NCBI GenBank assembly: GCA_009667805.1
Contig: CM019064.1
Span: forward strand, 386,384,049-386,448,048
Length of the DNA: 64,000 nucleotides
Origin: Leptobrachium leishanense
Lineage: Eukaryota; Chordata; Amphibia; Anura; Megophryidae
Direction: 5' to 3'
Position numbers and translations under genes: made by a program. Under the pieces are notes generated by a model. The model saw only the letters and a list, made by a program, of their open reading frames with translations. It did no database searches and had not been told where the DNA came from. Shown here piece after piece: positions 10,867 to 22,300 of this stretch. How positions within the stretch are numbered: position 1 is the first letter of the stretch; each line of letters begins with the position of its first letter.

Positions 10867-11751
10867 TCACAATCTAGGAGGGTTGGGGTTGGAAACAGGA
10901 GGAGAGGACTGTAAGGTGAGAGAGATTGATGGTGCGTCAGTGAGTTGGGTGGTAGGCTTCCCTAAATAGGAATGTTTTAAGGGAGCGTTTGAAGAAGAGA
11001 AGTTAGGGGAAAGTCTGACAGTACGAGGGAGAGCGTTCCAGAGAGTGGGGGCTGCGCGTGAGAAATCCTGCAGTCTATCATGGGAAGAGGTGATGCAGGG
11101 AGAAGCTAGGCGCAGGTCACTGTTTGACCTTAGGGAGCAGGCTGGGGTGTATTTGGTGATTAGTGAGGACAGGTAGTGGGGAGCTGAGTTAGTGAGGGTT
11201 TTGTAGGTAAGGATAAGGATTTTGAACTTAATTCTGCAGTGCATGGGGAGCCAGTGAAGGGACTCGCTGAGGGGAGCGGCAGAGACAGAGCGGCGGGAGA
11301 GGTGAATTAGCCTGGCGGAGGCGTTCAGGATGGATTGTAGGGGGGAGAGGTGGGACAGAGGGAGGCCAGATAAGAGATTATTGTAATAGTCGAGTCGGGA
11401 GATTACCAGGGCGTGTATGAGTTGTTTTGTGGTGACAGCGGTAAGAAATGGCCGAATTCTGGAAATATTACACAGTTGGTATCGGCAGGAGGAGGAAAGA
11501 GACTTGATGTGGGGGATGAAGGAAAGAGCAGAGTCAAGTGTAACTCCAAGACAGCGAACTTGGTTTGATGGAGAGATGGTGATACCCTCCACCGTGATAG
11601 AGAAGTCAGGAGGTGGGGAGGCATTGGAGGGAGGAATAAGTAGGAGCTCAGTCTTTGACATGTTGATCTTTAGGTGGTGGGAGGCCATCCAGGAGGAGAT
11701 GCCAGATAAACAGTCACTGACTTTTGAAAGGACAGGGGGAGAGAGATCAGG
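10867..11751 (-). pseudogene. LINE reverse transcriptase, C-terminal part
   Basis: The minus frame contains MASHHLKINMSKTELLLIP, LGVTLDSALSFIPHIKSLS, SRLDYYNNLLSGLP, ESLHWLPMHCRIKFKILI and AAPTLWNALP, the RT thumb and C-terminal region of L2-type LINEs. It continues the domain broken at 14638. The 3' UTR (10866-10741) and an (AAT)n tail follow. Confidence 0.85.
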
Positions 11752-11759
11752 GGTAGAGA

Positions 11760-14629
11760 CAGGGCAGCCATCAGAAATGATGGGGCCCCTTACTAAACCT
11801 CACGATGGGGCCCCCCAGGGCCCCCCCCCTCAACCTCTAACAGCTTTTCTCCCCCTTCAAAAAAAAAAAAGGACATAACATAGCACCACAGCAATAAAAC
11901 TCCCAGTAATGTGCAGTGTGTATTAGCTTATCACAGTATCGACAGAAATAAAACTCACAGTAATGAGCGGTGTGTCTGAACGTATCACAGAATCCACAGC
12001 AATAAATCTCACATAAACGGGCTGTGTATGATGGCCTTTGGGTCTGGGTCTGGGCCCTGGGTCTGGTCCCTGGGACTGGGCCTCGGGGTCTGGTCCCTGA
12101 GGTCTGGGCCCTGAGGTCTGGGCCCTGAGGTCTGGGCCTGGTCCCTGGGTCTGGCCTGGGGTCTGGTCCCTGGGGTCTAGCCTGGGCCCTGGTCTCTGGG
12201 TCTGGTCCCTGGGCCTTGGGGTCTGGGCCCTGGGTTTGGGCCTAGGGGTCTGGGCCCTGGGTTTTGGGGTCTGGGCCTTGGGCCCTAGGTTTTGGGGTCT
12301 GGGCCTTGGGGTCTGGGCCCTGGGTCTGGGCTCTGGGCCTTAGGGTCTGGGCCCTAGTGTCTGGGCCTTGGGGTCTGGGCCCTGGGTTTGGGGTCTGGGC
12401 CTTAGGGTCTGGGTCCTGGGTTTGGGCCTAGGGGTCTGGGCCTTGGGGTCTGGGCCTTGGGGTCTGGGCCCTGGGTTTGGGCTTTGGGGTCTGGGTCTTA
12501 GGGTCTGGGTCCTGGGTTTGGGCCTAGGGGTCTGGGCCCTGGGTCTGGGCCCTGGGCCTTTGCCCTGAGTCTGGGCCATAGGGTCTGGGCCCTGGGTTTG
12601 GGCTTTGGGTCTGGGCCCTGGGCATTCGCCCTGGGTCTGGGCCATAGGGTCTGGGCCCTGGGTCTGGGCCTTAGGGTCCTGGGCCTTGGGGTCTGGGCCC
12701 TGGGTTTGGGATTTGGGTCTTGGGGTCTGGGCCCTGGGCATTTGCCCTGGGTCTGGGCCTTGGGGTTTGGGCCTAGGGGTCTGGGCCCTAGGGTCTGGGC
12801 CCTGGGTTTGGGCCTAGGGGTCTGGGCCCTGGGTCTGGGCCTTGGGGTCTGGGCCCTGGGTTTGGGCCTAGGGGTCTGGGCCCTGGGTCTGGGCCTTGGG
12901 GTCTGGGCCTTGGGGTCTGGGTCCTGGGGTCTGGGCCCTGGGTCTAGGCCCTGGGTCTGGGTCCTGGGCCTTGGGGTCTGGGTCCTGGACCTTGGGGTCT
13001 GGGCCCTGGGTTTGGGCCTAGGAGTCTGGGCCTTGGGGTCTGGGCCTTAGGGTCTGGGCCCTGGGTTTGGGTCTAGGGGGTCTGGGCCTGGGTTTGGGCC
13101 TAGGGGTCTGGGCCTTGGGGTCTGGCCCTGGGTTTGGGCTTTGGGGTCTGGGCCTTAGGGTCTGGGTCCTGGGCCTGGGTTGGCCTAGGGTCTGGGCCCT
13201 GGGGTCTGGGCCCTGGGCCTTTCCCTGAGTCTGGGCCATAGGGTCTGGGCCCTGGGTTTGGGCTTTGGGTCTTGGGGTCTGGGCCCTGGGCATTTGCCCT
13301 GGGTCTGGGCCATAGGGTCTGGGCCCTGGGTCTGGGCCTTAGGGTCTGGGTCCTGGGCCTTGGGGTCTGGGCCATGGGTTTGGGCCTAGGGGTCTGGGCC
13401 CTGGGTTTGGGTCTTGGGGTCTGGGCCCTGGGCATTTGCCCTGGGTCTGGGCCATAGGGTCTGGGCCCTGGGTCTGGGCCTTGGGGTTTGGGCCCTGGGT
13501 CTGGGCCCTGGGTTTGGGCCTAGGGGTCTGGGCCCTGGGTTTGGGCCCTGGGTCTGGGCCTTGGGGTCTGGGCCCTGGGTTTGGGCCTAGGGGTCTGGGC
13601 CCTGGGTCTGGGCCTTGGGGTCTGGGGTCTGGGCCCTGGGTCTGGGTCCTGGGCCTTGGGGTCTGGGCCCTGGGTTTGGGCCTAGGGGTCTGGGCCTTGG
13701 GGTCTGGGCCTTAGGGTCTGGGCCCTGGGTTTGGGTCTAGGGGGTCTGGGCCCTGGGTTTGGGCCTAGGGGTCTGGGCCCTGGGTCTGGGCCCTAGTGTC
13801 TGGGCCCTGGGGTCTGGCCCTGGTCTGGTCCTTAGGGTCTGGGTCCTGGGCCTTGGGGTCTGGGCCATGGGTTTGGGCCTAGGGTCTGGGCCTGGGTCTG
13901 GGCCCTGGGTTTGGGCTTTGGGTCTTGGGGTCTGGGGTCTGGGCATTTGCCCTGGGTCTGGGCCATAGGGTCTGGGCCCTGGGTCTGGGCCTAGGGGTCT
14001 GGGCCCTAGGGTCTGGGCCCTGGGTCTGGGCCCTAGGGTCTGGGCCCTGGGTCTGGGCCCTGGGTTTGGGCCTAGGGGTCTGGGCCCTGGGTCTGGGCCC
14101 TGGGGTCTGGGCCCTGGGTCTGGGTCCTGGGCCTTGGGGTCTGGGCCCTGGGTCTAGGTCCTGGGCCCTGGGTTTGGGCCTAGGGGTCTGGGCCCTGGGT
14201 CTGGGCCCTGGGTCTTAGGGTCTGTCTTCTATCTTCTTTTCTTCTGCTCTTCAGCTCTTCTTTTCTTCACCTTTTCTTTAATCTTCTTCTCTTCTTCTTC
14301 CCGGCCCCTCCAGCTCCGGCGCGCAGCTTCACTGAGTGGAGAGGCGGAGCCAAAGCAACGTGCTTGGGAGGCCCCTCACACGCTGCTTGGCCCCGCCCAG
14401 CCAGGAAGTGAAGCTGCCAGGAGCCGGAGGAGACACAGTGTCTCAGTCTCCTCCGGCTCCTGCAGCAGCAGCAGGGACACAGCTCCGGATTCGGACTCAT
14501 CGAGTCCAATACCGGAGCTGTTAAAGGGCGACGCCGCTGCCGTCGGGGGCCCGGGATCCACCCCCGGGCCCCCACCGGGCCCGGGCCCCTTACGGCAGTA
14601 TTGGGCGTAATGCCCTGATGGCGGCCCTG
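11760..14629. mobile_element. hAT-like non-autonomous element with minisatellite core (2870 bp)
   Basis: It is flanked by perfect 8-bp duplications GGTAGAGA (11752-11759 and 14630-14637). The ends are CAGGGCAGCCATCAG and, reverse-complemented, CAGGGCCGCCATCAG. CAGGG ends with 8-bp duplications are diagnostic of hAT transposition. There is no transposase. Inside are repeats of an 'acagcaataaaactcacagt' type (about 11878-12025), a 2.2-kb G-rich array (12035-14218) and a GC-rich right arm (14330-14620). Confidence 0.88.
12035..14218. repeat. G-rich minisatellite, about 12-13 bp units
   Basis: About 2.2 kb of variants of GGGTCTGGGCCCT, GGGTTTGGGCCTA and GGGGTCTGGGCCTT in higher-order blocks. Runs of GGG recur every few bases on the + strand, so G-quadruplex formation is plausible. 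All the open frames here are Pro/Gln or Trp/Gly repeats with no independent coding support. Confidence 0.92.
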
Positions 14630-14637
14630 GGTAGAGA

Positions 14638-15328
14638 GGTAGATCTGAGTGTCATCCGCGTAGAGGTGGTAATTAAAGCCAAAGCTGTTGATGATTTTGC
14701 CCAGGGAGGAGGTGTAGATGGAAAAGAGCAGAGGACCAAGGACAGAGCCTTGAGGTACACCAACAGATAGAGGCAATGAAGAGGAGGAGTTACCAGCAAA
14801 GGACACAAAGAAGGACCTGTTGGATAAATAGGAGTCAACCCAAGCAAGTGCTGTGTCACCGAGACTCAGAGAGTTGAGGGTCTGTAGAAGGAGGGAGTGG
14901 TCAACAGTGTCAAAAGCAGCCGAGCGGTCAAGCAGGATGAGAATAGAATAGGGGCCGTGTTTTTTAGCAGTTAGGAGGTCGTTGGTGACTTTGGTGAGGG
15001 CAGTTTCAGTTGAGTGTAGGGGACGGAAGCCAGATTGCAGGGGGTCAAGTAGGGAATTGGAGGACAGGAAGAGGGAGAGGCGGTTGAAGACTAGTTTTTC
15101 TAAGAGCTTAGAGGTAAAGGGAAGCAGGGATACAGGGCGGTAGTTGGATGGAGAGTTGGGATCGAGGGATGGTTTCTTTAGTAAAGGGGTAACTAGCGCG
15201 TGTTTGAAGGCGGATGGAAAGGAGCAAGTGGAGAGAGATACAGTAGGTTGAAGATGTGTGTGAGAGCAGGGGTGAGGGAGGAGGAGAGGGGAGGAATTAG
15301 ATGTGAGGGAATGGGGTCGAGCGGGCAC
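14638..15328 (-). pseudogene. LINE reverse transcriptase, N-terminal part
   Basis: The frame contains [63 protein letters not shown] and [13 protein letters not shown], covering RT blocks 1 to 5 with the catalytic YADD. It is cut at 14638 by the hAT-like insertion; the remainder lies at 11751-10867. Codons read past 14638 belong to the insertion. Confidence 0.85.
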
Positions 15329-16620
15329 GTGGTGAAATGTGAGGAGGACAATAAGGAATTGACTTCCTCCTCAGTGGCTGGGAGGAAGCGGCAGAGGAAG
15401 ACAGAGGGGACCTGTGGGAGTGGAGGTGGCAGATAACTATCTTGTGTTGGGATGTTGCTTCTGATAGTTAGAGTTTTACTGAGGAAGTAGTCTGACAGGT
15501 CTTGATCGCTGAAGGCAGCTGAGGGGGGAGGTGCAGGTGGGTAGAGGAGGGTGTTGAAGGTGGACCAGAGCCGTTTAGGGTTGGAGGACAGCGTAGATAT
15601 AAGAGATGAGAAGAAGGATTGTTTTGCCAAGTGGAGGGCAGAGGTGTATGACCGGAGAATAAACTTGAAGTGAACAAAATCAGCTTCAGAGCAGGATTTC
15701 CTCCAGGCACGCTCTGCAGTGCGGGAGCATCTTTGCAGGTAGCGAGTTTGGAGGGTGTGCCAGGGCTGAAGCTGGCGACGTGGGGCCTTACAGAGTCGGA
15801 GAGGAGCAAGAGTGTCTAGAGCAGAGATAAGAGTAGTGTTGTAGTGATTAGTGGCAGCATCAGGGCAGGTGAAGGATGAGGTGTGAGGGAGGTGGTGAAG
15901 TAGATTGGAGAATTGATGGGGATCCACATCATGTAGATTTCTGCGAGTGTGTGTGCGGGGTGGGGGAGCAGGGTGTTTAGGAAGTCCAGATAGGTTGAAA
16001 GAGAGAAGGTGGTGGTCAGAGATGGGGAAAGGGTGACAGTTGAACTCAGAAATGGGGCAGAGGTTGGAAAAGACAAGGTCAATAGCGTGACCATCGCGGT
16101 GGGTAGGGAGGAGGGAGGATTGTGTGAGTCCAAGGGAGGACATGAGTGAAAGAAGTTTGGAGGCAGCAGGGGCGGAAGGATCATCAATGGGAATGTTGAA
16201 GTCCCCGAGAACTAGGCATGGAAGATTAGAAGACAGGAAGTGAGAAAGCCAGGTAGCAAAGTGGTCAAAGAACTGGGAGGTTGGTCCCGGTGGGCAGTAG
16301 ATGACTGCCACCCTGAGGGCCAGAGGAGAGAACAGGCGGATGCAGTGTGTCTCGAAGGAGGAGAAGGAGAGGGATGGGGGTGAAGGGAGATGCTGGTAGG
16401 TGCAGGTGGGAGAGAGCAGGATTCCGACCCCGCCAACATTTCTCTCACCCGGTCTGGGGGTATGGCTCAGGTGTAGACCGCCATGTGAGAGAGCAGCAAT
16501 GGAGGCCGTGTCAGAGGGAGTTAGCCAGGTTTCAGTTAAAGCTAGGAGGTTGAAGGAGCTTGAAAGGAAGAGGTCATGGATTGCTGTGAGTTTGTTGCAC
16601 ACAGAGCGAGTGTTCCAGAG
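15215..16620 (-). pseudogene. LINE endonuclease (APE-type) domain
   Basis: The minus frame reads LWNTRSVCNKLTAIHD, ALTETWL, LGDFNIPIDD, DGHAIDLVF and ISDHHLLSF, which are the standard motifs of the apurinic-type endonuclease of L2/CR1 LINEs that nicks the target DNA. The frame shifts near 15215 into the RT frame. A GTG at 16602 is not a real start; homology continues upstream of it. Confidence 0.8.
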
Positions 16621-16745
16621 GGTGCAGGAGAAAGAGGACAGGCGCTGAGGGATTATGGGAATGAGGTTGCTGGCCTTGCAGGGAGGTGATTTATGTGCGA
16701 TGGAGATAGGATGAGAGGGAAGTATTGGATGTGTTGTGGGGAAAT

Positions 16746-18560
16746 GCTTCTAAAATCCCTACTAAAAAAGTACTTCTGTTATTTCTTCTGTTCCTTCCAA
16801 CCATAACACTAATAAGAACGAAAATGCACAGGTACACGAATAACATGTAGACAAATGCTGCTCACATCATAACTTGTATCCAAAAGATTATTGTATCATT
16901 CTTTTGGCTTGATTGATATATCAGTCTGAAGTAATCCAAATAATTATTGGGTTGCTAATATTTTTTATTTGCCATAAGGCAAAATTGTGGCTTTTATGAT
17001 GAATATAATTGGGCTGGGTGTTAATACTTTGGCACAATAACAGGTTGCATTCTGTGATTCATCTATTGGTATCATGGCGTTGGGGTGAGAAGCTCTGATA
17101 CAGCCTACCATGGCAGTTATCCCAGAAATATTTTGTCAAAGGTTTCACAAAGATTTTATTATTCTTACTGATGTTTGCAAGTTTTTCTTTACAACAAAAT
17201 GTTTGCTTGTTTAGCAAGTTCCAAATTTGTCATTATTGCTAAGCAGTAGTCTTTGTATCATCATAGTGCATCGCAATGCTTCATGGCAAGAATAATTTCA
17301 TATACAGAGTTATTCAAAGAGATCCGAATGGCTGCCGAAAGGGAACCGAACACTAAAAATCTTTTGCCGAAATGAGATCGCCAAATCAAACCGAATTGAG
17401 GAGAACGAAAAGTCACCGAACGTGCGGTGACTTTTCGATTCTCTTTGACTTACCCTGATAGTCAGTGTATGTCGCTCTGGATTCTAAACCTTGAACATAC
17501 AATAAGGATTGCATGGCAATGAATGATCAAATCCAGAACTATACTAATTTAATTTTAGGGACGCTCCTGCTATGCATCTAATGATCATCCTGTTGTTATT
17601 TCTTGATGCCATCCGCAAGTGTTGTTTTTCTTGCAAACTTAAAAACTGACTTCTGGCCTGCCTTTCCTCCATTGTTTTCCAAATAGGCTCCCTGTACAGC
17701 TCTAAGTTATTGAATATACAACATCCTCTAGTTCCATGTCGAGCTGTCTGTGCAACTGATTCCTTGATATCTTTGAATGGGCTAAATGATACAAGGAATA
17801 CAATGTTGCATCGTAAATAAATACTTTTAGAGGGACACTGATCATGTGTGGTGGCTGGTACATTCATTCATTACAGCGTAAGAAGCTTGCTCTTAATTTT
17901 TTATACTTTATATATGGAGTACCAAGACAATCTGCAAGGTTGTACAAAGGTCAAAATCTTACAGTGCACAGTTGAGTGGAGAAGGGTGCAACTCATATCT
18001 TTGAAGAAGAAATAACTTGGCATCATCGATGTAGGCGGAAAGGAGGACCATGTCCCCAAGAGAACTTACAATCCTTAAATATGATATCCAATCATGTTTT
18101 AACTGTTATAAAGGAGAGTATATTCTCTTATACTAGAGAGTTTGAAAAGCCTTAAGATTAAAGTTGTTCACGGATAAGCTTAAAATTTGGTCTACTTCAT
18201 CTTTTTTCCCAGATATTACAGCTGAAATACCAAATAAATATAAGGATGTTTTATAGAGTAAGCTCTCCCTCCAGGTATATTTGAATTTACATATAAATAA
18301 GATGGCACAAAACCAAGATAAATGTTTAATGACAGTGAAAGGAAGAATATTTCATGTAAATTTAGACTATTCTTGCTTTGCACAATTCTTATAATTGAGG
18401 AGAACAAAATGTAGCCTGGAGATTTCTTTCATATCTACCCTAATTTAAGAGATAAAAAGATTTCATAACACCAACGTGAATTTTTTTATCAAGAGGTGTG
18501 CCCCAATTTATCAATCCAGTAAGCAACTAAAAAAAAAAGATGTGCTGCCAGGCATGCCAA
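16746..18560. other. Intergenic, upstream of keratin gene 2
   Basis: AT-rich DNA with one small MITE (17305-17457). A 107-codon minus frame (17867-17544) has no recognised domain. Distal regulatory sequence for gene 2 could lie here, but none can be identified from sequence alone. Confidence 0.5.
17305..17457. mobile_element. Small TA-flanked MITE, relative of 48917-50018
   Basis: The left end is CAGAGTTATTCAAAGAGATC and the right end is gattctctttgacttaccctg. It contains cgaacgtgcggtgacttttcg, also present in the larger relative at 48917-50018. TA flanks suggest Tc1/mariner-type mobilisation. Confidence 0.6.
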
Positions 18561-18564
18561 AGTA

Positions 18565-18638
18565 GCCAAGCCCATGATTACTGTAAATTGATCTGAATCC
18601 CAAGGCAGCCAAACCCACATACAAAATGATATAAAAGG
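18565..18638 (+). promoter_or_regulatory. Keratin gene 2 core promoter
   Basis: The TATA box TATAAAAGG is at 18630-18638, giving an expected start near 18660 and a 5' leader of about 75 nt. Just upstream are GCCAAGCCCAT (18565-18575), TGTAAATTGATCTG (18582-18595) and CAGCCAAACC (about 18606-18615). The last resembles the AARCCAAA element known in epidermal keratin promoters. The first two motifs recur at keratin gene 3. Confidence 0.75.
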
Positions 18639-18736
18639 TACGATATCTCCCTCTTCAATCAGAGGGGCTTATACTCTTTCCCTCTGTACCTCTCGATTGA
18701 TTTCTTTATTTCATCTGTTTCTCCCTCTTTGCCAAA

Positions 18737-19399
18737 ATGAGACGGAGTCAACAGTCCTTTGGTACCGGGTCCGTGTCAGGTGTGAAGAGCTACAGCTCTT
18801 CCTCAGTTGCTGGTGGAGGTGGAGGTGGAGGTGGTGGTGGAGGAAGAATTAGCTTCAGTTCAGTTTCTATGTCTAGAGGTGGTGGTGGCGGTGGTGGTGG
18901 TGGAGGAGGAGGATATGGACGTTCATCGGCTGGAGGCTATACGTCTAGAAGTCTTATTCACCTTGGAGGATCCAAAAAAATTTCAGATCCTACAGGCAGT
19001 GTTCGTATAGGTGGTGGTGGTAGTTTTGGTAGTGGTGGTGGTGGGTTTGGTGGAAGAGCAGGAGGTGGTGGATTTGGTGGAGGAGCAGGAGGTGGTGGAT
19101 TTGGCGGGGGAGGATTTGGTGGAGGTGCTGGAGGCAGTGGATTTGGTGGAAGTGCTGCAGGCGGTGGATTTGGTGGTGGACCAGGAGGAGGAGGATTTGG
19201 TTTTGGAGGATTTGCTGATGGCCCAGGTGGTCCTGGTTTTCCTGTGTGCCCTCCTGGTGGTATTCAACAAGTAACCATTAACCAAAGCCTTCTATCACCA
19301 TTAAATTTGGAAATCGATCCAACTATTCAAAGAGTGAGGACAGAAGAAAGAGAGCAGATCAAGACCCTCAACAACAAGTTTGCTTCTTTCATTGACAAG
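18737..19399 (+). CDS. Keratin gene 2 exon 1 (head, H1, start of coil 1A)
   Basis: 221 codons from ATG (context gccaaaATGa) to ATT GAC AAG before the donor gtgatt. The head contains [13 protein letters not shown], the conserved motif of type II heads, between two glycine-loop blocks. The second block (about 19010-19250) was the source or sister of the intronic copy at 20199-20432. Confidence 0.96.
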
Positions 19400-22300
19400 G
19401 TGATTACACTTTCCTCATCTACAGTTGCCTAAAATGTCAGTTTTCACACTTCAATTGCATGTTGCATCCCAATTTCATTGCTGTTTATTAAACATAAAAT
19501 TTATTGGTGTCTAGGTTAGATTTTTGGAGCAGCAAAACCAAGTTTTGCACACAAAATGGGACCTTTTACAAGAGCATGACAAAAAGGGAGGTTCAAAGAG
19601 AATCAACCTTGAACCTATTTTTGAAAGTTACATAAACATGCTGAGGAGGCAACTGGATTCAATACTAGGAGAAAAAGGACGTTTAGAAGGAGAGCTAAGG
19701 AACATGCAAGATGTGGTAGAAGATTTCAAAAACAAGTATGTCTGATCATTATTCCACAAATTTGTAACCATAATTGATAATTAAAATACTGGTGATATTA
19801 TGCTTCAAAGGTGCATAATGTTATTATCTAGACTTTGTATTTTCGGTTATATTAATAATTACTGAACACTGTTCATTTACGTTAAATTGTATATAATATG
19901 TAAGGTTTACTCCTCAATATAATTTTGTATCATTGCTCCACACTTGTGTTATTATGGTAGTATTTTCCATGGTGGCTACTTTGTCAAGACCTAGGTATCA
20001 GCATGTGCAATAGAAGTGACTGTTTAAGATGCGTGATGTGAGTGTCATTGTTGCTGTACTCCGGATGTGATGATCTGCCTGAAAGGGCACATGCTCTGTG
20101 ACATTGTATAGGAAACAAAATAATGATCATGCGCACTGCATGCAAATGTTTGACATTTAGAATAGTTTGGTAATTTTAAAATTGATGATGCAAGTTTAGA
20201 TGGTGGAGGTAGTTTTGGTGGTGGTGGTGGATTTGGTGGAAGATCAGGAGGTGTTGGATTTGGCAGAGGAGCAGGAAGTGGTGGATTTGGTGGGGGAGGA
20301 TTTGGTGGAGGTGCTGGAGGCAGTGGATTTGGTGGAGGTGCTGGAGGCGGTGACTATGGTGGTGGACCAGGAGGAGGAGAATTTGTTTTTGGAGGATTTC
20401 CTGATGGCCCAAGTGGTCCTGGTTACTTGTTATTTGTGCAGGGCTAACAATAGTCATAATTAATTTCTTAAGAACCAGCCAATAATCCAGGATTTAGTAA
20501 TCATGCAACTGTCTATTAACACAATTCTGGGTATCTGGTTGTAATTTAAGGCTGATGCAGAAGAATATGTATTAAACACTCTATAATTCTTGAATATTCT
20601 TGAAAACTACACTGTTTTCTAGGTGGACCATCACAGTCTAAACTTTAGACATTCTTTATATGACATTGTTTGCTCCTTTTTATTTTTAAATCATATAGAT
20701 ATGAGGATGAAATAAACAAACGCACCACTGCAGAAAATGAATTTGTGGTACTGAAAAAGGTAAGTGTTTCCAAGACAGCGAGCCAAGATGTACTTTCTAA
20801 CACTTTTTTCTAACATCATTTTACCATAGCTCCTCCATGGCTCCATGCCATGCCTTCTTCCTCTAGATTCACAAAACCCTAGAGAAAAAACAGTCGCCTC
20901 AGGGGGTATGTCATAAGCAGGAGCAGGGTTTTATTTGAAAATACAACATTTTGATCCTCTCTAAGACCTTTGTCAAACTGATAAAGGTCCTTAGATGGGA
21001 TCAAAATGCTGCATTTTCCAATATAACCCTGCTCGTGCTTATGACATACCTGCCTGATATGACCGATTATTTTCTCTAGTTGTGTGGATACAGTAAGCTT
21101 GCTACCTGTGGACCCTGGTCCTCTCTGTCTGGGTGAAGTATAAAAGTGTGTGCTTCTCTTCTCTCACTTTTCTACCTCTAGGTTGGCATATACCAAGTCT
21201 TATATGCTGTTTGGTTTTGGTGTGCACAATTACACTGCCTATGGTTTCATGAAAACCTTTACTATTTTTTTTACAATGCCAGTAGACCTTGTGTAGTCAT
21301 TAAAATGCTAAAATAAAATGTTTTCAGATAAATAATGCTTCTGATCCATAATTGTCTCAGTTTAATAACATTAAACCATTTATGTCTGTCGGTTAAAATC
21401 TTACTGATACATTGTAGCACAAATCATCTATGAGACAGAGACCAAAGCATCCCCATCATGAGAATGATTGAATGAAATCATCAACTGATAGCATAATAGA
21501 CATCAATGTTGATTTCTGAATTCTTACGGGTCCCGCATAATTTATTCCAGCTATTACTAATATTTTTCACTATATTATTACTATCCATTCTGACAAATTC
21601 TCTAAATTATTACAGTGTCATTCATGCTCTATCCATATGTCTGTAAAATAAATTGAAAGAAATCGAATATTTTAAAGTGACAATAACCTTGTGCCAAACT
21701 GAAGCCCTGTCTTTATTAAGTCACTGCCATGGTCATGTCATTCGCTAAAATAATGTCAAAAACAGATTATATTTTGTGCATTGTGTTATATTTCATGCTA
21801 TTCCTGCAGATGACTGAGTGAAGTTGTGCAATTATTATACATCATAGCTAAAATAACTGTAGCATGAATATATTCATCCAAAAATGGTCACATTCCAAGA
21901 GTTTTCTACTGCCATTGTCTCAACATGTATAACTGTCTCTAGGATGTGGATGCTGCCTACATGAACAAAGTAGAGCTGGAGGCGAAGGTCGACTCACTGA
22001 CACAAGAAATCAACTTTTTGAAGACACTCTTTGATGCAGTAAGATACATCTATTTTATACTTTCTTATAAATATTTGGAGAAAGTATTACATTTTAAATT
22101 ATGTGACATGAAATAAAATACTTTCTGATGGTTTTGTATAAAAACGTTAAGAAAATGCATGACATTGAGAAGCCACATAGATATCCCAAATCTACATTTG
22201 TTCCAATTCCAAATAAATAGACATATGTATTTTTTAACATAGTTTCCATAATCCGTGTTGTTATAAGTCACAAATATTTTACATTAACATCTTTTTCATT

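Larger units (their letters stand above)
10706..16745 (-). mobile_element. L2-type LINE, minus strand, split by a hAT-like insertion
   Basis: On the minus strand, in order, are an endonuclease domain (about 16620-15240), a reverse transcriptase (about 15330-14638 and 11751-10867) and a 3' UTR ending in (AAT)n at 10706-10740. The RT carries [26 protein letters not shown] and YADDTQIY, typical of the L2/CR1 group. The body is interrupted at 11760-14629 by an element with an 8-bp duplication and is otherwise collinear across it. One frameshift lies near 15215. No ORF1 was seen and the 5' boundary (about 16745) is approximate. The copy is dead. Confidence 0.85.

Noticed and set aside
12340..14218. 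Several Pro/Gln- or Trp/Gly-repeat frames on both strands
   Set aside because: They are translations of the G-rich minisatellite with no start context, no unique sequence and no conserved domain.
16600..16602. Start codon for the LINE endonuclease
   Set aside because: The base triplet is GTG on the minus strand, and homologous sequence continues upstream of it, so it is not the true start.
20199..20432. A cassette exon of keratin gene 2
   Set aside because: It lacks convincing splice sites in the right phase and would insert glycine loops into coil 1B. It is annotated as a relic instead.
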